Assembly (NCBI GenBank): GCA_023391155.1 | Contig: JAEWBM010000155.1 | Coordinates: 1-13,993, forward strand | DNA: 13,993 nt | From: Acidobacteriota bacterium | Lineage (GTDB): Bacteria > Acidobacteriota > Blastocatellia > Pyrinomonadales > Pyrinomonadaceae | Reading direction: 5' to 3' | Shown here: positions 6,936 to 13,465 of the stretch, piece after piece | Position numbering within the stretch: the stretch's first letter is position 1 | Layout: every line of letters begins with the position of its first letter | Position numbers and translations under genes: made by a program | Notes under the pieces: generated by a model | Databases searched by the model: none | Told to the model about the DNA's origin: nothing | Seen by the model: the letters and a program-made list of their open reading frames with translations, nothing else

Positions 6936-7078
6936 ATTCTGTGTCTTCTTTCCGTGCCTTTCTGTGTTCCCGCTTTATTTCTTCTTTTCTTCTTTCGTGG
7001 TTATCTTAATTCGCGTTTACTCGCGTAATTCGCAGGCAAAAACTTACCACAGAAGACACAGACGAAGAACACAGATGA
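6936..7078. repeat. MITE-like repeat, copy 1
   Basis: It begins ATTCTGTGTCTTC and ends in GAAGACACAG-type sequence, so its ends are inverted repeats. Its interior (TCTTTCGTGGTTATCTTAAT from 6991, then TCGCGTTTACTCGCGTAATTCG) is shared with copy 2. It contains no credible gene. The form fits a small non-autonomous mobile or dispersed extragenic element. Confidence 0.65.
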
Positions 7079-7168
7079 AAAGGGACGAGTGATGAGTGAT
7101 GGTACTAGGAATTCAACGATCCGCCTACATCTTCCTGATCCGCCCGATCCGCGTTCAGCGGCCCGTTC

Positions 7169-7300
7169 ATTCTGTGTCTTCATTATGTGAATTCTGTGGT
7201 TTTGATTTGTTCTTTCGTGGTTATCTTAATTCGCGTTTATTCGCGTAAATTCGCGGGCAAAAAGACTTACCACAGAAGACACAGATGAAGACACAGAAAC
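7169..7300. repeat. MITE-like repeat, copy 2
   Basis: A direct second copy of the element at 6936-7078, with the same ATTCTGTGTCTTC start, the shared 20-base TCTTTCGTGGTTATCTTAAT run from 7211, and the CTTACCACAGAAGACACAGA end at about 7266-7285. It differs by small substitutions and indels. The 90 bases between the copies and the 38 bases after copy 2 hold nothing I recognise. Confidence 0.65.
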
Positions 7301-7338
7301 GGATCGACATTTTCCGCTCTCCGTTTTCGATTCTCAAC

Positions 7339-8226
7339 TCAACCTGCGGCGGTTTCGCCGCCAAGTAGGGTAAGGACCTCGCCGGTGATGTAGCCGGAGT
7401 CGGCGTTTGAGGCGAAGAAGACGAAGGCGGGGGCGATCTCTTCGGGTTGGGCGGGGCGGCCCATGGGGGTGTCGGCGCCGTGTTTGGCTACCTCTTCCGC
7501 CGGTTTGTCGGCGATGTTGAGAGGGGTCCAGACCGGGCCGGGGGCGACACAATTGACGCGGATCCCCTTTTCGGCAAGGTTTTGCCCGAGCGCCTTGGTA
7601 AAGGCGTGGATGGCGCCTTTGGTGGCCGAATAATCGAGCAGCTCTTTGCTGCCCTCGAGGCCGGTTATGGAGCCGCAGTTTATGATGGCACCGCCGCGCG
7701 GGATATGCTCAAGCGCGGCCTTTGCCATATAGAAATAGCTGTAGATGTTTGTTTTAAATGTCTTATCGAACTGATCGTCGGAAACGTCTTCGATCGTGGG
7801 CTGATGCTGTTGATAGGCGGCGTTATTGACAAGGATGTCGAGGCCGCCGAATTCCTTTACGGTCTTTGAGACCCATTTGCGGCAGACCGCGGGATCGGCG
7901 ACATCGCCGCTGAGCAGCAGGCATTTGCCGCCTTCGTTCTCGACGGCGGCCGCCGTCTCTTTCGCGTCCTTACGCTCGACGGGAAGAAATGCGATGGCGA
8001 CATTCGCGCCCTCGCGGGCGAAAAGCACCGCGACCGAGCGGCCGATGCCGGAATCGCCGCCGGTTATCAACGCCGTCTACCCTTTCAGCTTGCCGGAGCC
8101 CTTATACCCGGGGGCAAGATATTGAGGCCGCGGCTCGATCTTGTGTTCAAGCCCCGGCCTCTTTTGGTGCTGTTTGGGCAAAGGGTTTTTGGGGCGTTTG
8201 CCCTTTTGGTCCTTTCCTTTTGCCAT
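7339..8226 (-). pseudogene. SDR-family oxidoreductase interrupted by an in-frame amber codon at codon 50
   Basis: From the ATG at 8226 the frame encodes a typical N-terminal extension of long YghA/YhdF-type SDRs (KQHQKRPGLEHKIEPRPQYL, then YKGSGKLKG), hits TAG at 8077-8079, and continues in frame as TALITGGDSGIGR to 7339. Without the stop the product would be 295 residues, the usual family length. Core motifs are intact: nucleotide-binding TGGDSGIG (about residues 55-62), NNAA (about 134-137), and catalytic Tyr and Lys in DYSATKG (about 199 and 203). The family consensus has Lys at the stop position, so one A-to-T change explains it. A TTG at 8070 could restart translation but would delete the first strand of the Rossmann fold. 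These enzymes are NAD(P)-dependent and often stress-induced; the substrate is unknown. It starts 4 bases after the preceding gene's stop. Confidence 0.85.
8077..8079 (-). other. In-frame amber (TAG) codon in the SDR gene
   Basis: Read on the minus strand: AAG CTG AAA GGG TAG ACG GCG TTG. Protein homology is continuous on both sides without a frameshift. TAG also ends at least four other frames in this window (stops at 2908, 6025, 8444 and 10723), so it is an ordinary stop here. Confidence 0.85.
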
Positions 8227-8230
8227 TGTT

Positions 8231-8425
8231 TTAAGTTACAGATGATGACTTACGCCGTCCCGAGCCCCCCGGCTTTTTACCGCCCCCGTCCTGTTTGTTG
8301 ACGGTGGCCCAGGCGCGTTTCTCCGCTTCTTTCCGCGAAACGCCCTCGTCCATATAGCTTTCCTCTATATGTTCTGCTTTCCTTTTCTGTTTGTCCGTGT
8401 ATTTGTCCTTATCACCCTGTGACAT
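8231..8425 (-). CDS. Small basic 'plasmid stabilization'-type protein
   Basis: This is a 64-residue, highly charged protein: YTDKQKRKAEHIEESYMDEG, VSRKEAEKRAWATVNKQDGG, then a Gly/Lys/Ser-rich tail (GKKPGGSGRRKSSS). This matches a widespread short family usually labelled plasmid stabilization protein; the label is historical and the function is not established. A strong ribosome site (AAGGAGG, 5 bases before the ATG at 8425) fixes the start. It lies 18 bases after the 71-residue gene and 4 bases before the SDR gene, so the three probably form one operon. Families of this kind often travel with SDRs and other general-stress genes, which suggests but does not prove stress regulation. Confidence 0.8.
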   Translation of the reverse strand: MSQGDKDKYTDKQKRKAEHIEESYMDEGVSRKEAEKRAWATVNKQDGGGKKPGGSGRRKSSSVT

Positions 8426-8443
8426 ACATACCTCCTTGTCACT

Positions 8444-8659
8444 CTATAGAATGCTGACAGCACGTGCTGCGCGGCGATTCTTCGCTCTGCCGTAAATGGC
8501 CCAAGCCCGCGTATAGATCTGGTTTTCACGGGAAAGATCACCCGTGCCGATCTTTCGCTTTATAGCGATGTCTGCGGCGGGAGCCTCAACGGTCGTGGTG
8601 TCCTTTGCCGGAGCGGCGGCCGCCGCCGTGCCCTGTGTGAGATCGAGATTTGTCAGCAT
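8444..8659 (-). CDS. Small Ala-rich hypothetical protein
   Basis: The frame extends to 8734, but the ATG at 8659 is preferred because AGGGGGAAG lies just before it. That gives 71 residues. The N-terminal half is low-complexity (TQGTAAAAAPAKDTTTVEAP) and the C-terminal half is basic and probably helical (NQIYTRAWAIYGRAKNRRAA). I do not recognise it. It is the first gene of the minus-strand operon that ends with the interrupted SDR, so a stress-related role is plausible by association only. Stop is TAG. Confidence 0.6.
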   Translation of the reverse strand: MLTNLDLTQGTAAAAAPAKDTTTVEAPAADIAIKRKIGTGDLSRENQIYTRAWAIYGRAKNRRAARAVSIL

Positions 8660-8856
8660 ACTACTTCCCCCTTTTTCTGCCCCTATGGGCATCAAATTGA
8701 TACGTTTTGTTCGATACACCCGAGTATAACGCAACGGGTATGCCAGAGCCTAGAAAAATTTTGCGAGGGTCGGCGCGAATGATAATTCGTTGACATCGAA
8801 ACGGGCTTCTAGTAGCCTCATTCTGTACCGTTTATCACATTTCAGGACGTTATAAT
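8660..8856. promoter_or_regulatory. Divergent intergenic region with a possible phoH promoter
   Basis: This 197-base gap separates the minus-strand stress operon from the plus-strand phoH operon. A perfect TTGACA lies at 8790-8795, but the hexamer 17 bases later (TAGCCT) is a poor -10. On the minus strand TATACT (within 8720-8730) could be the -10 for the opposite operon, without a good -35. TATAAT at 8851-8856 abuts the phoH start and is too close to serve it. Sigma-70-like promoters need not be conserved in this phylum. Confidence 0.3.
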
Positions 8857-9825
8857 TTGAACGATCTCAGAAAACTTCAACTGCCGCCCCAGGGCCTCCA
8901 CACGCTGTTCGGCGTACAGGATCAGAACATAAAATATTTAGAATCGCTGCTCGATGTCAGCATCGGCGCGCGTGGAAATGAACTGTTGCTGGACGGCGAC
9001 CCGCGCGACATCGCCACGGTCGAGACGATCCTCCGCGATTTTGGCGAACTGTTTGACGAGGGGCAGACCTTTACCGATAAAGAGTTGAAGGACGCATTCA
9101 AACAGATCGCCGAGGACCGGGCCTATAGCCTGAAGGACCACTTTACCCGCAACCGTTTCAACCCGTCGGGCAAGAAGACGGTTGCCCCAAAGACGGCGAA
9201 TCAGCGGAAATATCTGGACGCCATTGCAACGAACGACCTCGTATTCGGCATCGGCGTAGCCGGTACCGGTAAGAGCTTTTTGGCGGTCGCGATGGCGGTC
9301 GATGCCCTGTTCAAGAAGCAGGTGAGCCGGATAATCCTGACACGGCCCGCGGTCGAGGCGGGCGAGCGGCTCGGCTTTTTGCCCGGCGATCTGCAGGACA
9401 AGGTCGATCCTTACTTAAGGCCGCTGTACGACGCGTTATTTGACCTGGTCGATGCCGAAAAGGTAACCAAGATGCTTGAGAAGCGGATCATCGAGATAGC
9501 TCCGCTGGCATTTATGCGCGGGCGGACGCTGGCGGATGCCTTTATCATCCTCGACGAGGCACAGAACACCACCAGCGAGCAGATGAAGATGTTCCTGACC
9601 CGCATCGGCTTTGGCTCAAAGGCCGTGGTCACCGGCGACAAAACGCAGATCGACCTGCCCCGCGGTCAAAAGAGCGGCTTGAAAGAAGCTGAGCATATAT
9701 TGACCGACCTTGAGGGCATCGAATTTTGCTATTTCACCGAGAAAGATGTCGTTCGGCACAAACTGGTGCAGATGATCGTGCAGGCGTATGAGCAAAAGTC
9801 CAATAATGAAGTTGGAAGTTCCTGA
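8857..9825 (+). CDS. phoH: PhoH-family ATPase (YbeZ-like)
   Basis: This is a 322-residue protein, standard for PhoH/YbeZ. An N-terminal KH-like region (about residues 1-65, IKYLESLLDVSIGARGNEL) precedes the P-loop ATPase domain. Walker A is GVAGTGKS at 133-140 and Walker B is FIILDEAQN at 229-237. TRPAVEAGERLGFLPGDLQ and VVTGDKTQIDLP are family signatures. PhoH proteins are cytosolic ATPases linked to RNA metabolism and partner YbeY. The start is TTG, with AGGA about 9 bases upstream; no better ATG exists nearby. It heads the plus-strand operon. Its last 13 codons overlap the start of the AbiEii-like gene, and the tail (QKSNNEVGSS) looks like non-family sequence. Confidence 0.95.
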   Translation: MNDLRKLQLPPQGLHTLFGVQDQNIKYLESLLDVSIGARGNELLLDGDPRDIATVETILRDFGELFDEGQTFTDKELKDAFKQIAEDRAYSLKDHFTRNRFNPSGKKTVAPKTANQRKYLDAIATNDLVFGIGVAGTGKSFLAVAMAVDALFKKQVSRIILTRPAVEAGERLGFLPGDLQDKVDPYLRPLYDALFDLVDAEKVTKMLEKRIIEIAPLAFMRGRTLADAFIILDEAQNTTSEQMKMFLTRIGFGSKAVVTGDKTQIDLPRGQKSGLKEAEHILTDLEGIEFCYFTEKDVVRHKLVQMIVQAYEQKSNNEVGSS

Positions 9826-10495
9826 AGAGCTGCTTGCAATTGTAAGGGCCGGGGTGGCCGCTCAAAGAGAAGTGCCGGGAAGTGTGGCTTTGGGAGGCAC
9901 GGTATGTTCCCTTTTCGCTCATCATCGGCTGTCTTCAGACATCGACTTTGTACTTTCGGATCTATCTCAGCGATTTGAATCGATCCGAGAGAGGCTTCTT
10001 GAATTACCCGGTTGGAAAGAAGCTCGGGTGAACGCCCCTGTATTGATCCTAGGATCTTTAGGCGATATTGAGATCGGATATCGCCAGCTTCGTCGGACGG
10101 CGCCTATCCAAACTCTTGAGATCGAGACAAAATACGGCCCTCTTGTTATACCGACTCTTGAAGAGCTGTTGTTGACGAAAGCTTACCTCGCCTATGACCG
10201 AAACTATACGCGGGACTATTTCGACCTTGCCGAGCTTACATGTCTGAGAAGTACCGAGGAGGTAGCGGAGGTGCTTGCAACAATAGACGAGAAATTTCAA
10301 TGGGAACGAAAAGAGCGGATAATAGTCGAAGTTATAAAGAAATTGTTAGCCCCCGATCCCCATGATCTCAGTGACCGTAAACATGGCTTTGAGCAGCTAA
10401 GATTTTTGGACCCCAAGCTCAAAACCTGGAACGAAGTTGTTGGGCGGTTAAACGAGATCGGCATCATTCTGTCCGCGAGGGTCCTTGGCCAATGA
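9788..10495 (+). CDS. AbiEii/MenT-like nucleotidyltransferase (putative toxin)
   Basis: This is a 235-residue member of the DUF1814/AbiEii-type nucleotidyltransferase fold. The first motif is GGT-x(12)-DID (residues 36-53, ALGGTVCSLFAHHRLSSDID) with metal-binding Asp51 and Asp53. The later motif, LLLTKAYLAYDRNYTRDYFD (Lys131, Arg138, Asp143, Asp146), matches the K-x-x-A-x(3)-R-x(4)-D-x-x-D pattern of the family. Known relatives act as toxins of AbiE phage-defence or MenAT systems; some modify tRNA ends. The start is uncertain: the ATG at 9788 overlaps phoH by 38 bases, and the ATG at 9806 is an alternative; neither has a strong ribosome site. It is less GC-rich than its neighbours, suggesting insertion. 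Its stop overlaps the next gene's start (ATGA). No AbiEi-type antitoxin precedes it. Confidence 0.8.
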   Translation: MSKSPIMKLEVPEELLAIVRAGVAAQREVPGSVALGGTVCSLFAHHRLSSDIDFVLSDLSQRFESIRERLLELPGWKEARVNAPVLILGSLGDIEIGYRQLRRTAPIQTLEIETKYGPLVIPTLEELLLTKAYLAYDRNYTRDYFDLAELTCLRSTEEVAEVLATIDEKFQWERKERIIVEVIKKLLAPDPHDLSDRKHGFEQLRFLDPKLKTWNEVVGRLNEIGIILSARVLGQ

Positions 10496-10725
10496 AACAC
10501 CGTAACCTAAAAGATGAACGTTGGACACGAATGGCTATCGCATCCCTGTTTGAGCGCGGCAAGTATGACGATTGGAAGGAGTTCTCAGGTGCGTTAAAGG
10601 CGGATAAACGCATTGCTCGTGACGCTCTTTATATGAGCGAGCATCACGACGAAAGAGGGGCGGCGGAACTCGCTCGTGTGTTAGTTATCCAGTTTTACGG
10701 CTCTGAAGACCTGGGTCCGGAATAG
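10492..10725 (+). CDS. Small protein, putative partner of the AbiEii-like gene
   Basis: This is a 77-residue, probably all-helical soluble protein (MAIASLFERGKYDDWKEFSG, then ADKRIARDALYMSEHHDERG). It starts with ATG inside the upstream stop (ATGA, 10492-10495), so its translation is coupled to that of the nucleotidyltransferase. I do not recognise a family. The tight coupling and small size suggest an antitoxin or regulatory partner; known AbiEi and MenA antitoxins usually come first and carry a winged-helix or similar domain, which is not evident here. It ends in TAG 5 bases before ybeY. Confidence 0.6.
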   Translation: MKHRNLKDERWTRMAIASLFERGKYDDWKEFSGALKADKRIARDALYMSEHHDERGAAELARVLVIQFYGSEDLGPE

Positions 10726-10730
10726 GGCAA

Positions 10731-11183
10731 ATGATCGTAAATCTCCAACGTAAAGTTAAGTGTGAAGCCCGCGAGTTTGCGGGCTTTTTGGCTGAGGTGA
10801 TTGCGGCGGTGAAGGAGGCCGACGGCGGTGATGCGGCGGTGGCATTCGTGTCGGACCGTCGGATGCGGGAGCTGAATAAGTTCTTTCGCGGGAAGGACGC
10901 GACGACCGATGTTCTTTCCTTTCCCCATGAACCCGACGAATTTGAAGTCTCGGCAGTGATCGAAATCGGCGACCGGCAACCGGCAACTGCCTTTCTCGGC
11001 GATATCGTCATTTCGGCAGAACAGGCCGTGCGTCAGGCGGAAGAGAACGGCCTGACGCTTGACGTGGAGATAAAGCAATTGATCCTGCACGGAGTTCTGC
11101 ATCTTTGCGGTTACGATCACGAGACGGACGGCGGCGAGATGAACGCGCGTGAGTTGGAGCTGCGTGATAAACTCGGTATCTGA
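10731..11183 (+). CDS. ybeY: YbeY endoribonuclease / rRNA maturation factor
   Basis: This is a 150-residue protein, standard length. The zinc site HGVLHLCGYDH (His120, His124, His130) is complete, and the upstream signatures NKFFRGKDATTDVLSFP and FLGDIVIS are present. YbeY is a conserved metal-dependent RNase acting in 16S rRNA maturation and ribosome quality control, and often lies beside phoH/ybeZ. The ATG at 10731 is preceded by AGGG and begins with the usual MIVNLQRKV strand. Its stop TGA overlaps the zwf start by one base (TGATG). A terminator-like hairpin lies within codons 12-20. Confidence 0.95.
   Translation: MIVNLQRKVKCEAREFAGFLAEVIAAVKEADGGDAAVAFVSDRRMRELNKFFRGKDATTDVLSFPHEPDEFEVSAVIEIGDRQPATAFLGDIVISAEQAVRQAEENGLTLDVEIKQLILHGVLHLCGYDHETDGGEMNARELELRDKLGI
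10765..10789 (+). terminator. Terminator-like hairpin inside the ybeY coding sequence
   Basis: AAGCCCGC (10765-10772) and GCGGGCTT (10779-10786) form a perfect 8-bp stem with a 6-base loop (GAGTTT), and the last two stem bases begin a run of five T (10785-10789). This is the form of an intrinsic terminator, located 35 bases into ybeY. It could attenuate read-through from the upstream genes, or be a coding coincidence. Confidence 0.5.
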
Positions 11184-12703
11184 TGACGCTTAATACCCGC
11201 TCGGCCGAGCCCTGCATAATGGTCATTTTCGGTGCGACCGGAGACCTGACCAAACGAAAGCTTTTTCCTGCCCTCTATAACCTGGCCAAAGACGGACATT
11301 TACCCGAGAGCTTTGCCGTTATCGGCGTGGGTCGGCAAGAGCTGTCGTCGGAAGAGTTTCGACGCGATATGGCCGATGCTCTCAGCGAATTCGCGGGCAC
11401 TAACGGCGATGCGGAAAGCCTCAAATGGTTCTGTGGCCGAACCTATTATACCGGAGGCGATTTCGACGAGGATAAAGCTCTGTTCTCTGATATCAAGAGC
11501 CTGCTCGCCGAGGTTGGGGAGGATCTGTCGATCCCGCCAAACTACCTTTTCTATATGGCGGTGCCGCCCGGCCTGTTCGCAGGCGTGGCCCAAAAGACCG
11601 TGAAACACGGCTTGGGCGACGAGAGCGAGGGGTGGCGACGCTTCGTCTTTGAAAAGCCGTTCGGCCGCGGGCTCGAGTCGGCCAAAGAGCTTAACCGCGA
11701 ACTTCTCGAGATACTCAACGAAAGCCAGATCTATCGCATTGACCATTACCTCGGCAAAGAAACGGTGCAGAATCTGCTTGTCTTCCGCTTTGGGAACAGC
11801 GTCTTTGAACCGATCTGGAACCGCAATTTCATCGACCATGTTCAGATCACGGTCGCTGAGACGCTCGGTGTGGAGGGTCGGGGCGGTTACTATGACCAGG
11901 CGGGTGCGCTGCGCGATATGATCCCGAACCACCTGTTTCAACTCGTCACGCTCACCGCGATGGAACCGCCCGTCTCGTTCGCGGCCGATCCGGTTCGTAA
12001 CGAGCAGATGAAGATACTTGACGCCATCGATTGTTTGAGCGGCGACGAGGCCGGCAGATGCGCCGTGCGCGGACAATACGGCCCCGGCGAGGTCAACGGC
12101 GAAGCGGCGGAGGGATATCGCGAAGAAGAAAAGGTCCCTAAAGATTCCCGGACCGAGACGTTCGCCGCTTTGAAACTTTCGATCGACAACTGGCGGTGGG
12201 CCGGGGTGCCGTTCTATCTACGGACCGGCAAGCGAATGCCGACGAAGCACTCTTCCATCGTTATCCAATTTAAGCAGGCCCCCTTTGCGCTTTTTCGCGA
12301 GACCCCGGTCGGCCATCTCGAAACCAATCGGATCGAGATACACATCCAGCCGGACGAAGGGATAACTCTGCATTTCGGGGCGAAGATCCCCGGGCCGATG
12401 GTGCGGATCGGCGCCGTCGATATGGATTTTAATTACTCAGAGCATTTCGGTGAGCAGATCGCGACCGGTTATGAACGGCTGTTGTTCGACGCGATGACCG
12501 GCGACGCGACATTATTCCAGCGGGCCGACATGGTCGAGGCGAGCTGGGGGATCGTCCAGCCGGTACTGGACAAATGGGCTGAGACGGAAGCCGACTTTCC
12601 AAATTACGCGGCCGGCAGTTGGGGGCCCGAAGATGCCGATGAACTGATAGAACGTGACGGCCGGAGATGGAAAAACACAGTACATGAGGGCGATGGCGAA
12701 TAA
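11183..12703 (+). CDS. zwf: Glucose-6-phosphate 1-dehydrogenase
   Basis: This is a 506-residue protein, full length for the family. It oxidises glucose 6-phosphate to 6-phosphoglucono-1,5-lactone with NADP+ (or NAD+), the entry step of the oxidative pentose phosphate pathway. Seen in the sequence: the nucleotide-binding GATGDLTKRKLFPALYNL (Gly17 onward), EKPFGRG (Glu157 to Gly163), the substrate-binding signature RIDHYLGKE (185-193), and the catalytic His at residue 250 in DMIPNHLFQL. The ATG at 11183 overlaps the ybeY stop. The 3' end overlaps the pgl start by about 20 bases, consistent with coupled translation of two consecutive pathway enzymes. Confidence 0.97.
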   Translation: MTLNTRSAEPCIMVIFGATGDLTKRKLFPALYNLAKDGHLPESFAVIGVGRQELSSEEFRRDMADALSEFAGTNGDAESLKWFCGRTYYTGGDFDEDKALFSDIKSLLAEVGEDLSIPPNYLFYMAVPPGLFAGVAQKTVKHGLGDESEGWRRFVFEKPFGRGLESAKELNRELLEILNESQIYRIDHYLGKETVQNLLVFRFGNSVFEPIWNRNFIDHVQITVAETLGVEGRGGYYDQAGALRDMIPNHLFQLVTLTAMEPPVSFAADPVRNEQMKILDAIDCLSGDEAGRCAVRGQYGPGEVNGEAAEGYREEEKVPKDSRTETFAALKLSIDNWRWAGVPFYLRTGKRMPTKHSSIVIQFKQAPFALFRETPVGHLETNRIEIHIQPDEGITLHFGAKIPGPMVRIGAVDMDFNYSEHFGEQIATGYERLLFDAMTGDATLFQRADMVEASWGIVQPVLDKWAETEADFPNYAAGSWGPEDADELIERDGRRWKNTVHEGDGE

Positions 12704-13448
12704 GGGGCAGGTCGAGATTCTCGACGGCCCGGCTCAGCTTGCAAGACGGGCGGCGGGAATTTTTATCTTCGCCGCTAAAAGAGCGATCAATGAACGCGGC
12801 ACATTCAACGTCGCTCTTGCAGGGGGCTCCACCCCCAAAGCGGCTTATGAGCTGCTCGCGACGGATGAATATAAAGGACGGGTCGCGTGGGAGAATATCC
12901 GCTTTTACTTTGGAGACGAACGCGACGTGCCGCCCGATGATGATCGCAGCAATTTCAGGATGGCGAACGATGCGCTGCTGCGGCCACTCGGCATCGACCC
13001 GTCTCAAATATTTAGATGGCAAACCGAGCTCGGCGATTCTGAGACAACTGCTCGGGATTACGAAATGAAGCTGCGCGGAAGCGGCGGATTTGACCTTGTC
13101 CTGCTCGGACTCGGCAAGGACGGGCATACAGCGTCTCTATTCCCGGGCAGCGAAGCCTTGCACGAAGGCGATCGGTGGGCCGTTTCGACCTCGATCCCGG
13201 CAACGGGTGAGAACCGGTTCACCATCACGCTTCCGGCTATCAATTCCGCAAGACTTGTAGTTTTTCTTGTTTCGGGTGAGCGAAAGTCCGAGATCGTCGA
13301 GCAGATCTTTGCCGATGATGGCCCGAACGAGCTTCCCGCCGCAATGGTCGATCCAGGGCAGAATCGATTGATCTGGCTTCTCGACGCGGCCGCGGCCTCG
13401 CGTCTCTCGGTTCCCGCGGATTTGCATTTACCTCCGCACGCGCCTTAA
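12684..13448 (+). CDS. pgl: 6-phosphogluconolactonase
   Basis: This is a 254-residue protein of the DevB/Pgl type, which hydrolyses 6-phosphogluconolactone, the product of Zwf. Signatures: VALAGGSTPKAAYELL (from about residue 43), FYFGDERDVPPDDDRSNF (74-91) and DLVLLGLGKDGHTASLFPGS (137-156). The start is uncertain: the ATG at 12684 has GGAA about 11 bases upstream, the ATG at 12693 is the alternative, and the frame is open to a GTG at 12654. All overlap the zwf end. The stop is 17 bases before the CNNM-type gene. Confidence 0.93.
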   Translation: MRAMANKGQVEILDGPAQLARRAAGIFIFAAKRAINERGTFNVALAGGSTPKAAYELLATDEYKGRVAWENIRFYFGDERDVPPDDDRSNFRMANDALLRPLGIDPSQIFRWQTELGDSETTARDYEMKLRGSGGFDLVLLGLGKDGHTASLFPGSEALHEGDRWAVSTSIPATGENRFTITLPAINSARLVVFLVSGERKSEIVEQIFADDGPNELPAAMVDPGQNRLIWLLDAAAASRLSVPADLHLPPHAP

Positions 13449-13465
13449 CATTTGCCTGACAGTCT

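Noticed and set aside
8077..8079. Stop-codon reassignment or pyrrolysine at the SDR amber codon
   Set aside because: TAG ends at least four other frames in this window in a normal way, and the family position is an ordinary surface Lys, so a mutation or sequencing error is far simpler.
8851..8856. TATAAT just before the phoH start
   Set aside because: It ends one base before the TTG codon, so transcription would begin within the gene, and no -35 is present at the right distance.
11300..12076. 258-codon minus-strand frame
   Set aside because: Antisense to zwf, whose motifs are complete; a long shadow frame is expected in GC-rich coding sequence.
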